Origin: Physcomitrium patens
Taxonomy: Eukaryota; Streptophyta; Bryopsida; Funariales; Funariaceae
DNA length: 64,000 bases
Direction: 5' to 3'
Assembly: GCF_000002425.4 (NCBI RefSeq)
Contig: NC_037257.1
Coordinates: 9,489,524 to 9,553,523 of the forward strand
In this document: piece by piece, positions 1 to 12,008 of the stretch
Layout: every line of letters begins with the position of its first letter
Numbering within the stretch: position 1 is the stretch's first letter
The notes under the pieces: generated by a model
Told to the model about the DNA's origin: nothing
The model's database searches: none
The model's input: the letters and a program-made list of their open reading frames with translations, nothing else
Made by a program: the position numbers and the translations under genes

Positions 1-7
1 TGATTAC

Positions 8-1394
8 CTTGCTTGCTGGAATACATGTGACCTGGAGGGAACGACTCAAAGCGCTCACAATCGTCCTTCAAAGCCTTCATCTCAGACGCAAACCATACAG
101 ACCCTGCCAATCCCACATCAATAGCCAGGATCAATGACTGCATGATGAGAACGTTTCCTTAATTGCAGGGACCGAAGACGAACAAAATGACCTAAGATCG
201 GTTACGAGAAATTAAAGGAAAGAGGCAGTTGAAAGAGACCATCATTGCCCCACCCGAGGTAGAGTGGTGTGATTCCAAGGGGATCGCGAGCAGCAATGAA
301 TGACTTATCGCGCAAGTCTACCAATACAAATGAAAACATGCCATCCAGCTTCTCAACCACCTCCTCCCCAATTTCCTCGTACTACAGAAACCAGCAGGCA
401 GCAAAAATCAGTTCACACAAATTCTGCAAGGGTGGTTTTCTTCAGTACCACAATTCGAAATATTGATAGAGGTACTGCTATACCACTATGGTGCAACCTT
501 TTCTCAAATAAATTCTAAACAAATTTTCGCCATAAAGCTGTTTTAGAAAGTTGGACAGATCTAACAATGCTCATCAAAAACCCCGTTAATTGTTAGGGGT
601 CCTATTTTAGAGGAACAAACCAGCCATGGGGGGAGGTACACAACAATGAGTCCAAGAACAAAAGCATTAGAAGACTACCAGGCAATTGGGCACCACTCAA
701 TAACATCTCTGAGCTTCCATGCTACACAAACCACTAACTTCCTACAGGCCAAGCTGAAACTAGAAACACTTACCAGATGTGCAATAACTTCACAATCACT
801 CTGAGTGTGGTATTTATGTGCCTTCATGCTCGCCTTGAGGGCCTCATGGTTGTAAATCTCGCCATTCACCTGCCATCACCAAGAGATTCATTCAGCACAA
901 AAATTACAAACAGACGATTACAACTCACCCACAACGCTCACAGCTCAGAATGCAAGCTTTCGCTCACAATTCCGGACCTCTTCGATCGTACACAACAACA
1001 AGAGACGCTAAGAGAGACATGGCTGCCACAAACATCACACCCACCGCGACGACAATGTCCTTGTTCTCGTTGAACAACGGCTGGTCGCCCGACGTGGGAT
1101 CGATAATTGCCAACCTTTCGTGCGCCAGATAACATCCCGACGCCTCGTCCACGAACAAACCACTCCAGTCAGGTCCCCGGTGCCGCAACCTGCCGCCACC
1201 ACCACTCCATGCATCAAAACCCTGCCTTCACCCTACAACGCAGACCCGGACCGACACTAACCCCGTCTAAACCCCCAAATTCTTCCCCGCAGTCAGCATT
1301 TCCCATTCCATCACCTGCGAGAGAGCTCCAGGCAGCGATGCCGCCGCGTGACGCTCTTGTCATGGCACCCAAGGATGGCTAAAATTCCACACAT
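8..1394 (-). CDS. Asparagine synthetase (glutamine-hydrolysing), N-terminal half, partial, five exons
   Basis: Makes asparagine from aspartate, glutamine and ATP in the cytosol. The window holds the first five coding exons, read leftward: 1315-1394, 1045-1189, 774-869, 240-381 and 8-103, each with GT/AG borders and matching phases. The protein begins MCGILAILGC, so Cys2 is the glutaminase nucleophile once Met1 is removed. Family hallmarks follow in order: LRHRGPDWSG, LAHERLAIIDP, SGDQPLFNE, NGEIYNHEAL, SDCEVIAHL, KLDGMFSFVL, ARDPLGITPLY and SVWFASEMKALKDDCE. Together they make an apparently intact N-terminal glutamine amidotransferase domain plus the linker to the synthetase domain. The ATP-binding synthetase domain lies beyond the left edge, after a donor at base 7. 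The start is fixed because Cys must follow Met1. Plant ASN genes respond to light, sugar and nitrogen, but nothing here shows that directly. Identification is very secure; exon edges are inferred by hand. Confidence 0.95.
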
Positions 1395-2560
1395 TGTGAC
1401 GGCGGCTCAAGTCTCCTCAAAAGCGCTAACGGAAAGACAAGAGAGAAGCCAAAAAGGAAGGAGGGGGGACGACAAGCGACCAGCTGGGTCAGGATTCGTA
1501 GGTTTGTCGTGCAAAGAGCATCATAAACCCTTGATGCAGAATCCGCCTCTTCCTCTTACTCTTCCTCGTCCTCCTTCACCACAACCACCCAAGCCCACAC
1601 AGTGTGGAACTGCAGCCTCGCCTGATACTACTAGTAACCGAGCACTCCAGTCGCGCACGGCCATGGGTGCGGGCCTAAAGCCTCGACGTGAGCTGGAATC
1701 CTGGATCTAAGCTGCTGCTGCTGCTGCTGCAGTGCACTCGGTGTCGTTAAGCCTCTGTTGCCTGGTTCGTGACTGCACTACCCAGATTCCCTCCTCAGGG
1801 TGAGAATCCTCGGCACGGCCAACGGTGACTGTCTGCGTTCGCTGCCAACTCGTCCACCCATCTCGTCACTTGGGGTCTTGTCCAAGTGAAAATTTTACAC
1901 TCGATTTTTCACAATGGGTGGTCCGTTTCTGAAAAAACTTGATGGAAAAAGGCCACATTTCGCGGCGCTATGTGCAGTTTAATATGGCTATCAGCTAAAG
2001 CAAGCGTCGCATTACAGCAAACTGAAAGCCTCACTGGTGGGTTCGCGCTGCATGAACAACCCTCAATGTGGGAATTAGCAGAAAGGGATTCTCCGTAAAC
2101 AGGCGATGATGCTTAGTGTTGGACTTATAATATATAAATATTTGTTTTTGCCGGTGGTAATGGGTGCATATGTTATGCCAGATGGTGAGGGTTCGGATCT
2201 CGCCCGCTGAAGTGAGATTATAGTAATCGGTTGGCCGGGAATTGGGTGGGGTTGGGTTGGGTTTACATTGGGGATTGATTGCACCCTAACGACGAGAGGA
2301 GCAGGGAGTCGCTATATGGTCGGAGCACAACGCCGGCTCTGCCACATCCTGGTGCTCATCGTCGGACATTCGTCGCTTTCACCTCGTTCGTCGGTTTTTC
2401 GCTCGTTTCTCGTTTTTCTGTCCGTCGTTCGTTCATCCATCTTATGTCCCGTTTGGCTCTCGTCTCCTATTCCCGCATGGTAGTTCTTCCAACCATCCCA
2501 ACTCCGAGCCGAGGCGACAGAAAAGCCACATTTTGGCAAACATTTGGCCCATTTCTACTA
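1395..2560 (-). promoter_or_regulatory. 5' leader and promoter region of the asparagine synthetase gene
   Basis: This moderate-GC stretch has no supported coding region and lies directly upstream of the asparagine synthetase start. It contains a (GCT)n run at 1711-1730, which reads as CAG repeats on the gene's strand. A TATA-like AT patch sits at about 2126-2145. Base composition falls sharply at about 2560, where AT-rich DNA begins. Calling it promoter is inference from position; the transcription start is not visible. Confidence 0.5.
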
Positions 2561-3479
2561 AAAAAAAAATCTATCACCATCAAATAATGTACATGTAAGA
2601 TTTTTACTTGACTATATGATATTTTTTTTTTATTACATCATTAACAAATGTGAATCATGTTTTTAGTTTATGAACAATTATTTTCATAATTTTTGGATGA
2701 AATTATTATAAGAAAAATTTATTTCAAATTCAGTCTTGAATTTCTTTATGAAATTAATTAAAATATAAAATATCAATAATAAATTTTACCATCAAAAAAA
2801 TTGATGTGCATATTTGTGATATAATATTATTGTATTTAATTTAACATAAAAGTTGAATATATTCATAGCTTTAATTCTAAAATTAACCTACTAATTTCTA
2901 ATTGAAACTTATCAAATTCTATATTTAAAATATTATAATATCATTTTCATATAAAATAAGTACTAACTAAACATCACTAGTTTTAAACATGTGTAGAAAA
3001 ACAAACACATGAAAATAAACATACCTAGATTTATACTCATACTAAATATAAAAGAAGCTAAAAAGAAAAAAAATTAAATTCTTACTAATATAAAAATATA
3101 TAATTATATTTTTTTTTAGTATTTTATAAGTAAATAATATGGCTAATTTATTTATCTAGTGAAATATTAATATGCTATAGAATTTTAATATTCTATATTA
3201 ATTATTTATTTATGTTGAATTTTAAAAGATATTAAATGAATTTTTTAAAATGATAATAAAGTAACATATAATTTAAAAAACATAGAAAATTTCTTAGATT
3301 AGCAAAGTAATAAATATGAAGAATTTGGTTGTAATTCCTTTGTTTCTAGATGGTTAAAAATATATAGGTTTTTGTAGAAGTTGTTTTAATGCTTTTAAGG
3401 AGGTAAAAGCATTACAATTTGTACACTGGTGCAAAATAAGTATTAAAAGACATGTTTCTAAATAGACTTATAAGAATAT

Positions 3480-3542
<63 letters not shown>

Positions 3543-5377
3543 ATAAATAGATACAAAATATCTCTTGTTTAAAATATAAAAAATATTCTTTTAAAATCAA
3601 AGTTAAAAAATAAGAAATATATTATTAAAATCAAGGAAGGTTTTAATCTTTTCTTTATTTATATTTGGCTACAAAAAGAGCATGTAAAATATTCATAAGA
3701 ATTATAAGCATTACAAAAAAAAGTATCCAATTTATGATTATTTTTAATAATATTTATCTATTTATAAAAAATCTATTTAAAAATCAATCTTAGAAATTAC
3801 ATATTTATAAATTTAATCAAAATTTAGAAATTTTATATATTATTTATTTAAAATTTTATATGCTTTTACTTAATTCTATATATAGATATAATTATATGAA
3901 TATTAAAATATTCATAATAATATTTTAATTTTTAAAAATAAAAATTAAAGTAAATTCCTAAATTATAACTTATTTTACAAGTTAAAAAAATTGAAGATCT
4001 TGTAAATAGTTTTTTTTTACAAATTTTAATCAATTTTCTTTTCAACAAAAATTCATAGGTTATTTGAACCATTAGTATTGTCTCATATCTTGGCAAAAAA
4101 CAACTTAATAATTGATTAATATTATTAATGCTTTCCTAATAATTTTAAAATAATACATATGAAATATTATTTGATTTGGTATTAACTTCCAAATACATTA
4201 TTAAATATGGAAGTTTATCTTTAAATTTTTGTACCAAACATATCTATTTTTCCATCTATTTTACAAAGAAATTATCTTTTATAAAGATTTTCATGGTATT
4301 TTTAACATTATAAATGATATTATAAATTATAATTTTTCAAAAAATAGTTATTAAGATGATTTTTAATATTAATAATCCTCAATCTAACTAATTAACAAAA
4401 ATAATAATAATAACAATAAATATATGTAAAAAGGATTGTACTTCTGAATTTTTTATATTTCTTTTATCTTGTTATTGTTGGTAATAGTTGGTTTTTGCTC
4501 TGAATAGATGCTATAAACATAAAAATAAAGACTTTTTCCAATAAAGATGCAAAATTCTTATACTATTCTTATGTAGACTTTTTAATGTTATAATTTCACC
4601 AATTCATAAGATAATCTAATTTAATTCAACAACTTTAAAAAACTAAGTCTTATTCTATATTAAATTCTTTCTTATATTTTATTTTAATATAAGGTAGTGA
4701 TAATTGCATATTTTTTAATGCATTGACTAATGTATAAGATTTCATAAACCAAATATATAAATAAGGTGAATCTTAATTATATTTTAAGACTTAAATTTGT
4801 TTTACTTAATTTATTTTTTTAATTAATAAAATCATCTTAGACTTTAATAATACAACTTCTTATATTGTCAATTAATTTAAATATGATAATAAAATAAAAA
4901 TACTTTATATATAATTTTTAATTTTTAAAAAAATATTTGTATTGATGCTTTTAACTTTATTAATTTTCTTCTTATTGTATCTTTATTATTGTACAATGAT
5001 TCAATGAAGCATCTACTAAAATTTCAATAATTAAATAATAAAAATTTAAAGATATAAAAATTCATAATTAAAAAAATATTAATCTCTATAAAAAATAAAT
5101 TATATTATTTTTATAAATTTTTAGGTAGTATTAAAAATAAAATATCAAGTTTTTTGATATTGATTGACAATATAAAAGATGTTGCTAATGCCATTATAAT
5201 TTTTCCTATTTCCACTAAAATCTGGTATCCACTTAATATATTTCCTTTGTTCTTATTTCTTGCAATGAACAATATAAATTCAACATGTGACAAATTGCTA
5301 AGATTTGAAATGTATAAAATAATTAATCATATTTTAAAAATATTTCTCAAAATTTTAACTTCATAAATTTTTTCATT

Positions 5378-5380
<3 letters not shown>
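2561..5380. other. AT-rich intergenic DNA without recognisable genes
   Basis: Very AT-rich sequence with stops in every frame. The only clear structure is a compound (CT)n(AT)n microsatellite at 3481-3540. No protein family motif, LTR pair or RNA gene was recognised. Confidence 0.7.
3481..3540. repeat. Compound (CT)n(AT)n microsatellite
   Basis: About 30 bases of CT dinucleotides pass directly into about 28 bases of AT dinucleotides. Confidence 0.95.
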
Positions 5381-5436
<56 letters not shown>

Positions 5437-5489
5437 AAAAAAAGAAAAAAAAAAAGAAAGAGAAAGAGAAAGAGAAAGAGAAAGGAGAG
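5381..5489. repeat. 109-base homopurine run: (GA)n, then A-rich, then (GAAA)n-like
   Basis: Every base on the plus strand from 5381 to 5489 is A or G. It is made of about 26 GA units, an A-rich block and a GAAAGA-type block. It ends one base before the left LTR of element A, which starts TGTTAATG at 5491. Confidence 0.95.
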
Positions 5490-5490
5490 T

Positions 5491-6004
5491 TGTTAATGTT
5501 ACAAACATCCAACAAGAGATTTTAGAAATATTCTTAGAATATTCTATTGAATTCTAAAAGATTTTAAAAATATTTTAGTAAATTTTAGAAAGTTCTAAGA
5601 AGATTAAAGAAGTTGTTTGCTAAACTTCCTTGGATTGCTTCGTAAGGTTCTTTCATCTTCAAGTAACATAGAAATTTCTCAAGAAGCTTCCTAAGGTTCT
5701 TTTATCTTCAAGTAACATAGAAACTTCTCAAGAAGCTTTCTAAGGTTGGTTCACCTTGAAGCAATATAGTAACTTCTTAAAAAGCTTCCTAATATCTAAT
5801 ATATATTAGAGTGAAGGCTGAGAGAATCCTTAGCTTCAACAACATATTTATTGGAGCTTTAGCTCATCTTTCTTAGTGTTGATCTTATAGTCATCAAATT
5901 CAATCAAGTTCTTCTTAGCTTTTTTATTAAAACTCTTTCTTTCAACTTCTTATATAATCTTGTATATAGTGTATCTATAACAATTTTTCAAGACTAGCCT
6001 CTTA
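5491..6004 (+). repeat. Left LTR of element A
   Basis: Matches 16062-16476 as a diverged direct repeat, for example around ATATATATTAGAG and the TTAGTGTTGAT segment. It starts TG. The primer-binding-like ATATTAGAGC lies at 6008, so the end is set just before it; the exact terminal CA is decayed. Confidence 0.8.
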
Positions 6005-6007
6005 TTA

Positions 6008-6017
6008 ATATTAGAGC
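6008..6017 (+). other. Primer-binding-like site of element A
   Basis: ATATTAGAGC resembles the common plant initiator-Met primer site TATCAGAGC with one C to T change. The same decamer follows the left LTR of element B at 7231. Confidence 0.55.
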
Positions 6018-6138
6018 TTGATCCTTGTTAATAGAGAATAGATTATTCTTCTTCTTGTAGGAATCTAAGTGCTTTAGAAGTTGTGGAGTATCCACTTCTA
6101 AATTGACATTGTTAAGAAATTCTTTTTTTTCTTTCAAT

Positions 6139-6616
6139 ATGGCTAAAGGTAAAGATGTTAATATACTTGAATCTCTCAAGTCGAAGGTAGATGTTATTAT
6201 GAATACACTGAACACTTAAATTTATAGAACTATTAAAATTGAAGAATTTTTGAAAGATTTTATAGTGATATAAGACCTAGAGTATATTAGCTTATCATGA
6301 AATAACTTTTTTAAGCTTCAATATCCAAGGAGGCAATGGATTTTGTACCTTAATAAGAAAATTTACCTATTCAATAATATAAAGAGCCTTGGATTAGTCT
6401 TTTAGAAAATTTTGATGGTACATGCTCAAATTTTTGAAGATTTGTTAACTAAATTTGATTGATAATTTTTTATAATTTAAGCACTATCCAACAAAAGAAT
6501 CACAAGTTCATTTAATTGGCACCTTGCTCATAACACAAGCCTTATCTTGGTTTGCTCTTTTATTTGAATAGAAATGTTCAATCTTAAGCAACTTTGAAGC
6601 TTTTTTATAAGCATTT
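6139..6616 (+). pseudogene. gag N-terminal remnant of element A
   Basis: Begins MAKGKDVN and, in broken frames, parallels the gag of element B at 7421-7880, including the SWF/SWF-like hydrophobic stretch. It stops where LTR B begins at 6617, and its continuation resumes near 12009. Confidence 0.6.
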
Positions 6617-7083
6617 TGTCATGGACATACTCATGTAAGCCAATAATTACATATATAAATAAGTAGAAGTAAGTAAAAATAGATAAAAATAAGTTAATTC
6701 TATAGTATTTGATATAGAAGCATCCTAGAAGCTTCATAGATGTTGCTTTGACTTCATAGGTGTGTTTAATTGACTTTTTGGATTAGAAACGTAGTCAACA
6801 AGTTGGCCATGTGCCACACATGTTGTTAGCTTGAAGATCAAACTAACTATATGGCCCACACGTAGAAAAACTTGCCTTGTAAGTCAAGGCATGTGTCCTA
6901 CAAAGTCAACACATATTGGAGGTCCCATAGAATGTCGCCACGTAGCTCCTAGTTAGATAGTATATATAGAGACAAGAATGAAGCCTTATTCACTCTTGTT
7001 AACTCCTTTCTTACTTCTAGTCTAGTTTCAAGGGTCTCTAATTTTCTTGGCTTTTTCACAATAGCCATTTCAGTTTCTTTCTT

Positions 7084-7133
<50 letters not shown>

Positions 7134-7230
7134 TATTTCTATTTTTTCATCTTTCTTTGAGAAAAGTCTCCCTCATTTATTTGTCTTTATCGTGTTCTTG
7201 TCCTTGACAGATTGACAAAGTACACCTACA
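6617..7230 (+). repeat. Left LTR of element B (614 bp)
   Basis: Starts TGTCATGGACATA and ends CCTACA just before the primer-like site. It matches 46865-47335, the right LTR of element D, and part of it is found inverted at 58890-59013. A TATA-like TATATATAGAG lies at about 6958-6970 and an (AT)n run at 7087-7129 sits inside it. Confidence 0.8.
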
Positions 7231-7420
7231 ATATTAGAGCTTTGTCTAATCTTGATTAAGAGTAGATTACCTCTTTTTCTTGATAAGATATAAGCATATA
7301 AGAATTTGCGGATTACCCTCTTCTAAACTGATATTGTCCTTAGTATTTTCTTTGTTCTCAAGTCCTCTCTTCTATTTGTCTTGAGCGATATTAGACATCT
7401 TTTCTTTTCTAAGTGTTATC

Positions 7421-8352
7421 ATGGTAGAACTTCTTGAAATGAAGAGTGCAATGGCACAAATGCAAAAGCAATTGAGAGAATTAATGCTTGTAATGCATCA
7501 ACTCAATTTACCACCACAAGGAGCAACAAAATTGGCAGGAAGTAAAAATATAGAAATGGTTGGAGCTGCTTCAACATCTGTACCAAATCTTGTCCTTTCT
7601 CCTATGGTGAAACGTCCTTCCAATATTAGAGAACCAAGAATTATCCTATCCGAGAAGTTTAATGGCACCAAATCTAAGTTTCGAGGATTTATTAATCAAG
7701 TATAATTTGTGATTGAACTTCAACTCCAAAGCTATTTAACTCCAAGATCGCAAGTTAGTTTCATTGGTACGCTTCTTTCAGGTTCAGCACTATCATGGTT
7801 TCATCTTTTCTTGAATGACGAGATCCAATATTGGATAATCTAGAGGCTTTTTTGGCAGAATTTTGATCCATGTATGGAGAACATGATGCAATTCGTGTTG
7901 TAACCAATAAGATGTGTATTTTATGACAAGGCAATCGATCAATAACATTGTATGCTTCACAATTTTGACAACTTGTAACTGATATCAAGTAGGATGATGC
8001 TGCATTTATTAGCCAATTTCTCTACGGATTACAATATGAGGTAAAAAAATTAATGCTCAACTTACTTGATCCTCAAACATTGAGTCAAGTAATTGACTTT
8101 GCTATGAAGTGCAACAATCGCCTTTTTGAATTTCGATCTGAGAACCATACAAGTGGACCTCAACGTTACTATAATTCAATGGCAACACCAACACCTCTTC
8201 AACACATACATTCGAAAGTAGAGGATATACAAATAGATGCAGTACGTTTCAAACCTCTTATTGAGCAAGAAAAGACTTATCGTCATCAAGAAAGATTATA
8301 TTTATATTGTGGAGAACCAAAACATACTGCTAAACATTATCCAAAAAAATGA
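7421..8352 (+). pseudogene. gag of element B
   Basis: Open from 7421 to 7705, then broken, then open again from 8053 to 8352. It encodes a coiled N-terminus rich in M, Q and L and a retrotransposon-gag-like central region. The C-terminal knuckle is damaged: the expected CxxC...H...C pattern appears as LYCGEPKHTAKHYPKK, with tyrosine at two cysteine positions. TGT to TAT is a G to A change, the same type of decay seen throughout the nest. Confidence 0.75.
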
Positions 8353-9161
8353 CGCAACCACAAAATAAGGAGTATGGCTGTGAAAGAAGACAATATGTCG
8401 GAAAACAAGTTTGTCCAGCTAAAATAGGGACCGTGCGGCTGGGACCTTGGATAACATCTAATAAAGGTCCTATTCTCTCCTCAGAGCCCTCTCTTTATTT
8501 TACATTAATTCTTATTTTACGACCTAAACATTACAAAGCCTTTGCTTTGTTAGATTTAGGAGCCTCAGCGTGTTTCTTAGATGAAGAATTTACTAAAAGA
8601 CATAGCATATCTTTACTAAAGAAAACTAAACTTATTCATATAGAAGTCACAGATGGTCGTCTATTATTTTCTGGAGATATTACTCACAAAACCCTTCCTA
8701 TAGAAGTAATAATCAATGGTTATAATAGCCTTATAGTATTTAATACCATTGGATCTCTCTCTAATCCTGTCATTTTAGATTTATCGTGGTTAGAAAAATA
8801 CAACCGTCAAATAAATTGGATTTTTTGAACTCTTACTTTCTCTAAAAGTATAACTAACAGTGTACTTAATCAACTAGAGAGTCATAAGTCTAGTTCAATT
8901 AAACCTGTGTTTATAGGTGCAAAAGCTTTCTTGCATGCTGCTATGAAAGAATCACCATATATTATTTATGCCACAACTATTTTTACTAAAGGAAAGACTT
9001 CAAGTGGCATTCTAAGCCAATATCAAGAATTTCAAGATGTGTTTGAAAAAAAAATGCAGATTCACTCCCAGAACATTGTCCCTATGATTGCTCAATTGAC
9101 CTTCAAGAAAGAGCACAACCGCCATTTGAACCAATCTACAGTTTATCACAAAATGAATTGA
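8349..9161 (+). pseudogene. Protease and protease-RT linker of element B
   Basis: The 8349-8828 frame carries the retropepsin block FALLDLGASACFLDEEF, in which the catalytic D-S/T-G reads D-L-G. That predicts an inactive protease. The frame at 8907-9161 covers the linker to RT, including YQEFQDVFEKK. Equivalent linker sequence is seen in A at 13082 and, inverted, in F at 63650-63853. Confidence 0.75.
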
Positions 9162-10065
9162 CTGAATTCAAGGAGTATATTGAAGAAAATCTAGCCAAAA
9201 ATTTCATATGCCATTCTAAATCTCCTGCACGAGCTCCAATTCTATTTGTGAAGAAAAAAGATGGATCATTACGGATGTATGTTGATTATCGAGGATTCAA
9301 TAAGATACCATCAAGAACAGGTATCCACTATCTTTAATATCTGAACTTCTTGATTAGCTGAATCAAGCTAAGATCTATACAAAAATAGATCTTTGGGGAG
9401 CATACAATCTAGTACGCATCAAAGAAGGAGATGAATGGAAGACTACGTTTCGAACTAGGTATGGACATTTTGAATACAACGTCATGCCTTTTGGACTTAC
9501 AAATGCACCAACAGCTTTTCAACATCTAATGAATGATGTTTTTCGAGAGTTTTTGGACGATTTTGTGGTATGTTATCTAGACGACATCTTGATCTATTCT
9601 AAGAATCCAGAAGAATATGAACTTCATGTTCGTCATGTGTTACAAAAATTTAGAGATATAGGACTCTATGCCAAGATAGAAAAGTGTGTATTCTACACTA
9701 CTCAAGTCGATTTCTTAGGTTACATCATTTCAAATGATGGACTTATGATGGATCCTAAGAAAGTTCAAACTATTATAGATTGGAAGATCCTAAAAACGGT
9801 AAAAGATGTCTAATGCTTTTTGTAATTTGCCAACTACTATTGGATCTTCATCAAAGACTTTTCTCGAGTTGCAGCTCCACTTACATGTTTGACTTGTAAA
9901 GACAAACTCCAATGGAATCAAGAAGCCGAAGTTACTTTTGAATCTTTGAAGACAGAGTTTGTTTCTGCACCAAACTTGTATTGTATTGATTTTTTCAAAG
10001 CGTTCTTTATGAACACAGATGCATTAAACTTTGCTCTGGGTACAATTTTGTCACAATTTGATGAA
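9162..10065 (+). pseudogene. Reverse transcriptase and RNase H start of element B
   Basis: RT spans about 9162-9813 with KKDGSLRMYVDYRG, KIDLWGAYNL, MPFGLTNAPTAFQ, VCYLDDILIYS and FLGYIISNDGLMMDPKK. The catalytic YLDD is intact. A stop in the fingers region and a frameshift after 9813 disrupt the frame. RNase H begins at about 9889 (NTDALNFALGTILSQ) and is cut by the junction with element C at about 10065. Confidence 0.85.
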
Positions 10066-11232
10066 GTAGAGGTTGCCATCTCTAAAGCCCTTTGCAACAT
10101 GATCTCCTTCCAATGGCTTCACAAAACACCCATTCTTATGAAATTGCTCTTTACAACCATGTGAAACAAGTTTATTCATTGACAGGAGGTTTTTCTTCAT
10201 CTTTGGTACATGTAAGACGTCCTTCAATCTGATCCTCTTGATTTGGCCTTTCACAACAATCTCTATAACAATGGAACCCATTCCAATAGCTTGTACTATG
10301 CCATTTTCTTCCATGAGGATATTTGCTGTTGAAATCTCTTCATAAGTGTCAAATGAACACTTGTATGGAGTCATGTATTTGGTGGCACCTGAACCAATGA
10401 TCTATTTGGACATAGCAGCCATGGAAGTACCTTTACTTACCATGAATGAATAATCATCACTTCCATATTCATCACAAGCATTGTTTATACTTTCTCTATT
10501 TCCTTTCTTTACCTTGTAGCAATTTCGACCAAAGTGATGTAGTTTTCTACAAATGAAGCAAGTTCTTACATTGCCACGTTAGTTAGAATGACTCTCCTTG
10601 CCTTGTCTTCAAAAGAGAGCCGAATCCTCACTTTGGGACTCTTTTTCTTTCCTCTATGTCACTTCATGGGCAAGTCTTGTTGTCACATAATCCATTGTGA
10701 GTTCTTTTAGCTTGATGGACTCCAATGCCACAATGAGATAGTTGTAGGACTCGAGAAGGCTCATAAGCAAGGTCGTGACAATATTACTCTCTTCTAAAGG
10801 CTTGTCAATAATTACAAGTTGATTAGAAAGGACATTTACCTTATTGATATGAACCATGAGGTCTTTACCTTTTTCCATCTTGCAAGTGAAGAATTTCCTC
10901 CTTGTGAAGATGATATTGGACAAGTTCTTGCTCTCATATATATTGCAAAGAGTCTTCCATACTTTTGTTGGTCTTTTTCAAAAATTGATGTGATAAAAGT
11001 TGGCTTCATCCAAATTAGTGGCAATCATGCCAAAAGCCTTCTTTTCATGTCTTGTGAAGTCTATCCTCTCTTTAGCATCAATATGCATGCTTGGAAGCTC
11101 TTTACTTTCATCTACAATGTCTCAAAGGTCCAAAGATGCCAACAAAAGTTCTATTTTGACCTTCCAATGATAGAAATTGTCACTTCTAAGCTTCTCAATC
11201 ACTCTCAAACTTTCACCTTCACTTGAAGCCAT
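10051..11232 (-). pseudogene. gag and pre-integrase coding remnant of element C
   Basis: Three open pieces (11122-11232, 10654-10923, 10051-10374) form a copia gag-pol start in minus-strand order, separated by frameshifts. Features are NFYHWKVKIELLLASLDL near the gag start, a gag helix segment with LLMSLLESYNYLIVALES, a zinc knuckle between pieces, and the GNLYFIKL block typical of copia just before integrase. Confidence 0.75.
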
Positions 11233-12008
11233 GTCTAAGAAGAGGTCTATCAAAAAAATATCAAGAAAAGGAGTCTCTATGTGCTTAAAATCACCAAAAC
11301 AATTTTGTACTAGCAAAATCCCACAATGCCCTCTTGTGAATAAATGAATGTTTCTTTACTCCAAATACTCCCAAATCAACTTTTAAAGCTTCTAACAAGT
11401 ATGTGAACTCCAATCAACCTCACCAACAAATTCTTCCACTCATAAAATTCACTTTCTCACCACAAAATCAAAGATACTATCAAGGTCTTTATAAAAGGTC
11501 TTAATCACTCAATCTTAGGAGTTAAGAACCTTCAAACTGATGTTAGAGATCTATAAGGCCCAAATCAAAACCTCCACAAGTCAAAACACAAGATTATATC
11601 ATACAATCTCTAACATCAGCAAACACCATAAGATCTATTCCATACAAGAACAACAACTAGTAAACGACTTCAACTTACTTGAATAGCACAACAAAGTATA
11701 TGTGGATCCATAACCTATTGAAGAAACACAATAAGTAAGACACAAGTAAGTAGAAAATAATAAGGTTAGACACAAGAGAAGTGTAGAATGAGATACCTTT
11801 CACTTCCAACACCCTTTATTTATAAGTAGAGGTTATATCCATTTTGGCTAGCGTTCATCTTACTTTCATCCAACTAAACCCTAGATTCCTCTCTACCTAG
11901 CCGCCACCTTGGTAACTTTCCTTCATCCTTTTGCTGCCCTTTGACCATTAGCAACTTATCTAAGATAATATCTTTTACCTTCTAACTTATCATCTATTTA
12001 CTTTAACA
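10065..12008 (-). mobile_element. Ty1/copia element C, 5' part, inverted
   Basis: Read leftward: LTR 12008-11541, gag starting MASSEGESLRVIEKL near 11230, gag core about 11120-10654, a CCHC knuckle near 10520-10560, then the protease/pre-integrase stretch 10374-10051 with LKDVLHVPKMKKNLLS and DGNLYFIKL. Integrase, RT, RNase H and the second LTR are missing. Copia order (protease and integrase before RT) is consistent. The right end is exact, TG of the LTR at 12008, and abuts the gag of A. The left end is fused to the RNase H of B. Confidence 0.8.
11541..12008 (-). repeat. LTR of copia element C (468 bp)
   Basis: On the plus strand it runs from TGTTAGAG to TTTAACA, giving TG...CA ends with a short inverted repeat. 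On the minus strand a TATA-like TTATAAATAAAGG lies near 11816-11828. A perfect 14-base inverted repeat, 11537-11550 with 11606-11619, lies at the internal edge. Confidence 0.65.

Larger units (their letters stand above)
6617..10065 (+). mobile_element. Ty3/gypsy chromovirus B, 5' half, nested in A
   Basis: Contains left LTR 6617-7230, primer-like site 7231-7240, gag 7421-8350, protease 8349-8828, RT 9160-9813 and the start of RNase H 9889-10065. Integrase, chromodomain and right LTR are absent: sequence switches at about 10065 to an inverted copia element. It is the best preserved gypsy copy here, with RT block MPFGLTNAPTAFQ and an intact YLDD box. Stops and frameshifts still interrupt gag and RT. 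It sits inside the gag of element A. Confidence 0.85.

Noticed and set aside
938-1217. Separate small genes overlapping the asparagine synthetase exons
   Set aside because: Other-frame readings on both strands across exons 2 and 3 show no family similarity; they are shadows of the real exons.
2312-2539. Basic minus-strand frame upstream of asparagine synthetase
   Set aside because: Low-complexity R/T/D/E-rich reading in the presumed promoter region, with no family match and no splice link to the gene.
9484-9813. Active reverse transcriptase gene
   Set aside because: YLDD is intact, but the protease is mutated, flanking frames are broken and the integrase is absent, so it is only the best-preserved relic.
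11537-11619. Miniature transposon with perfect 14-base inverted ends
   Set aside because: The left arm coincides with the internal edge of LTR C and the right arm lies within that LTR, so an LTR palindrome is the simpler reading.
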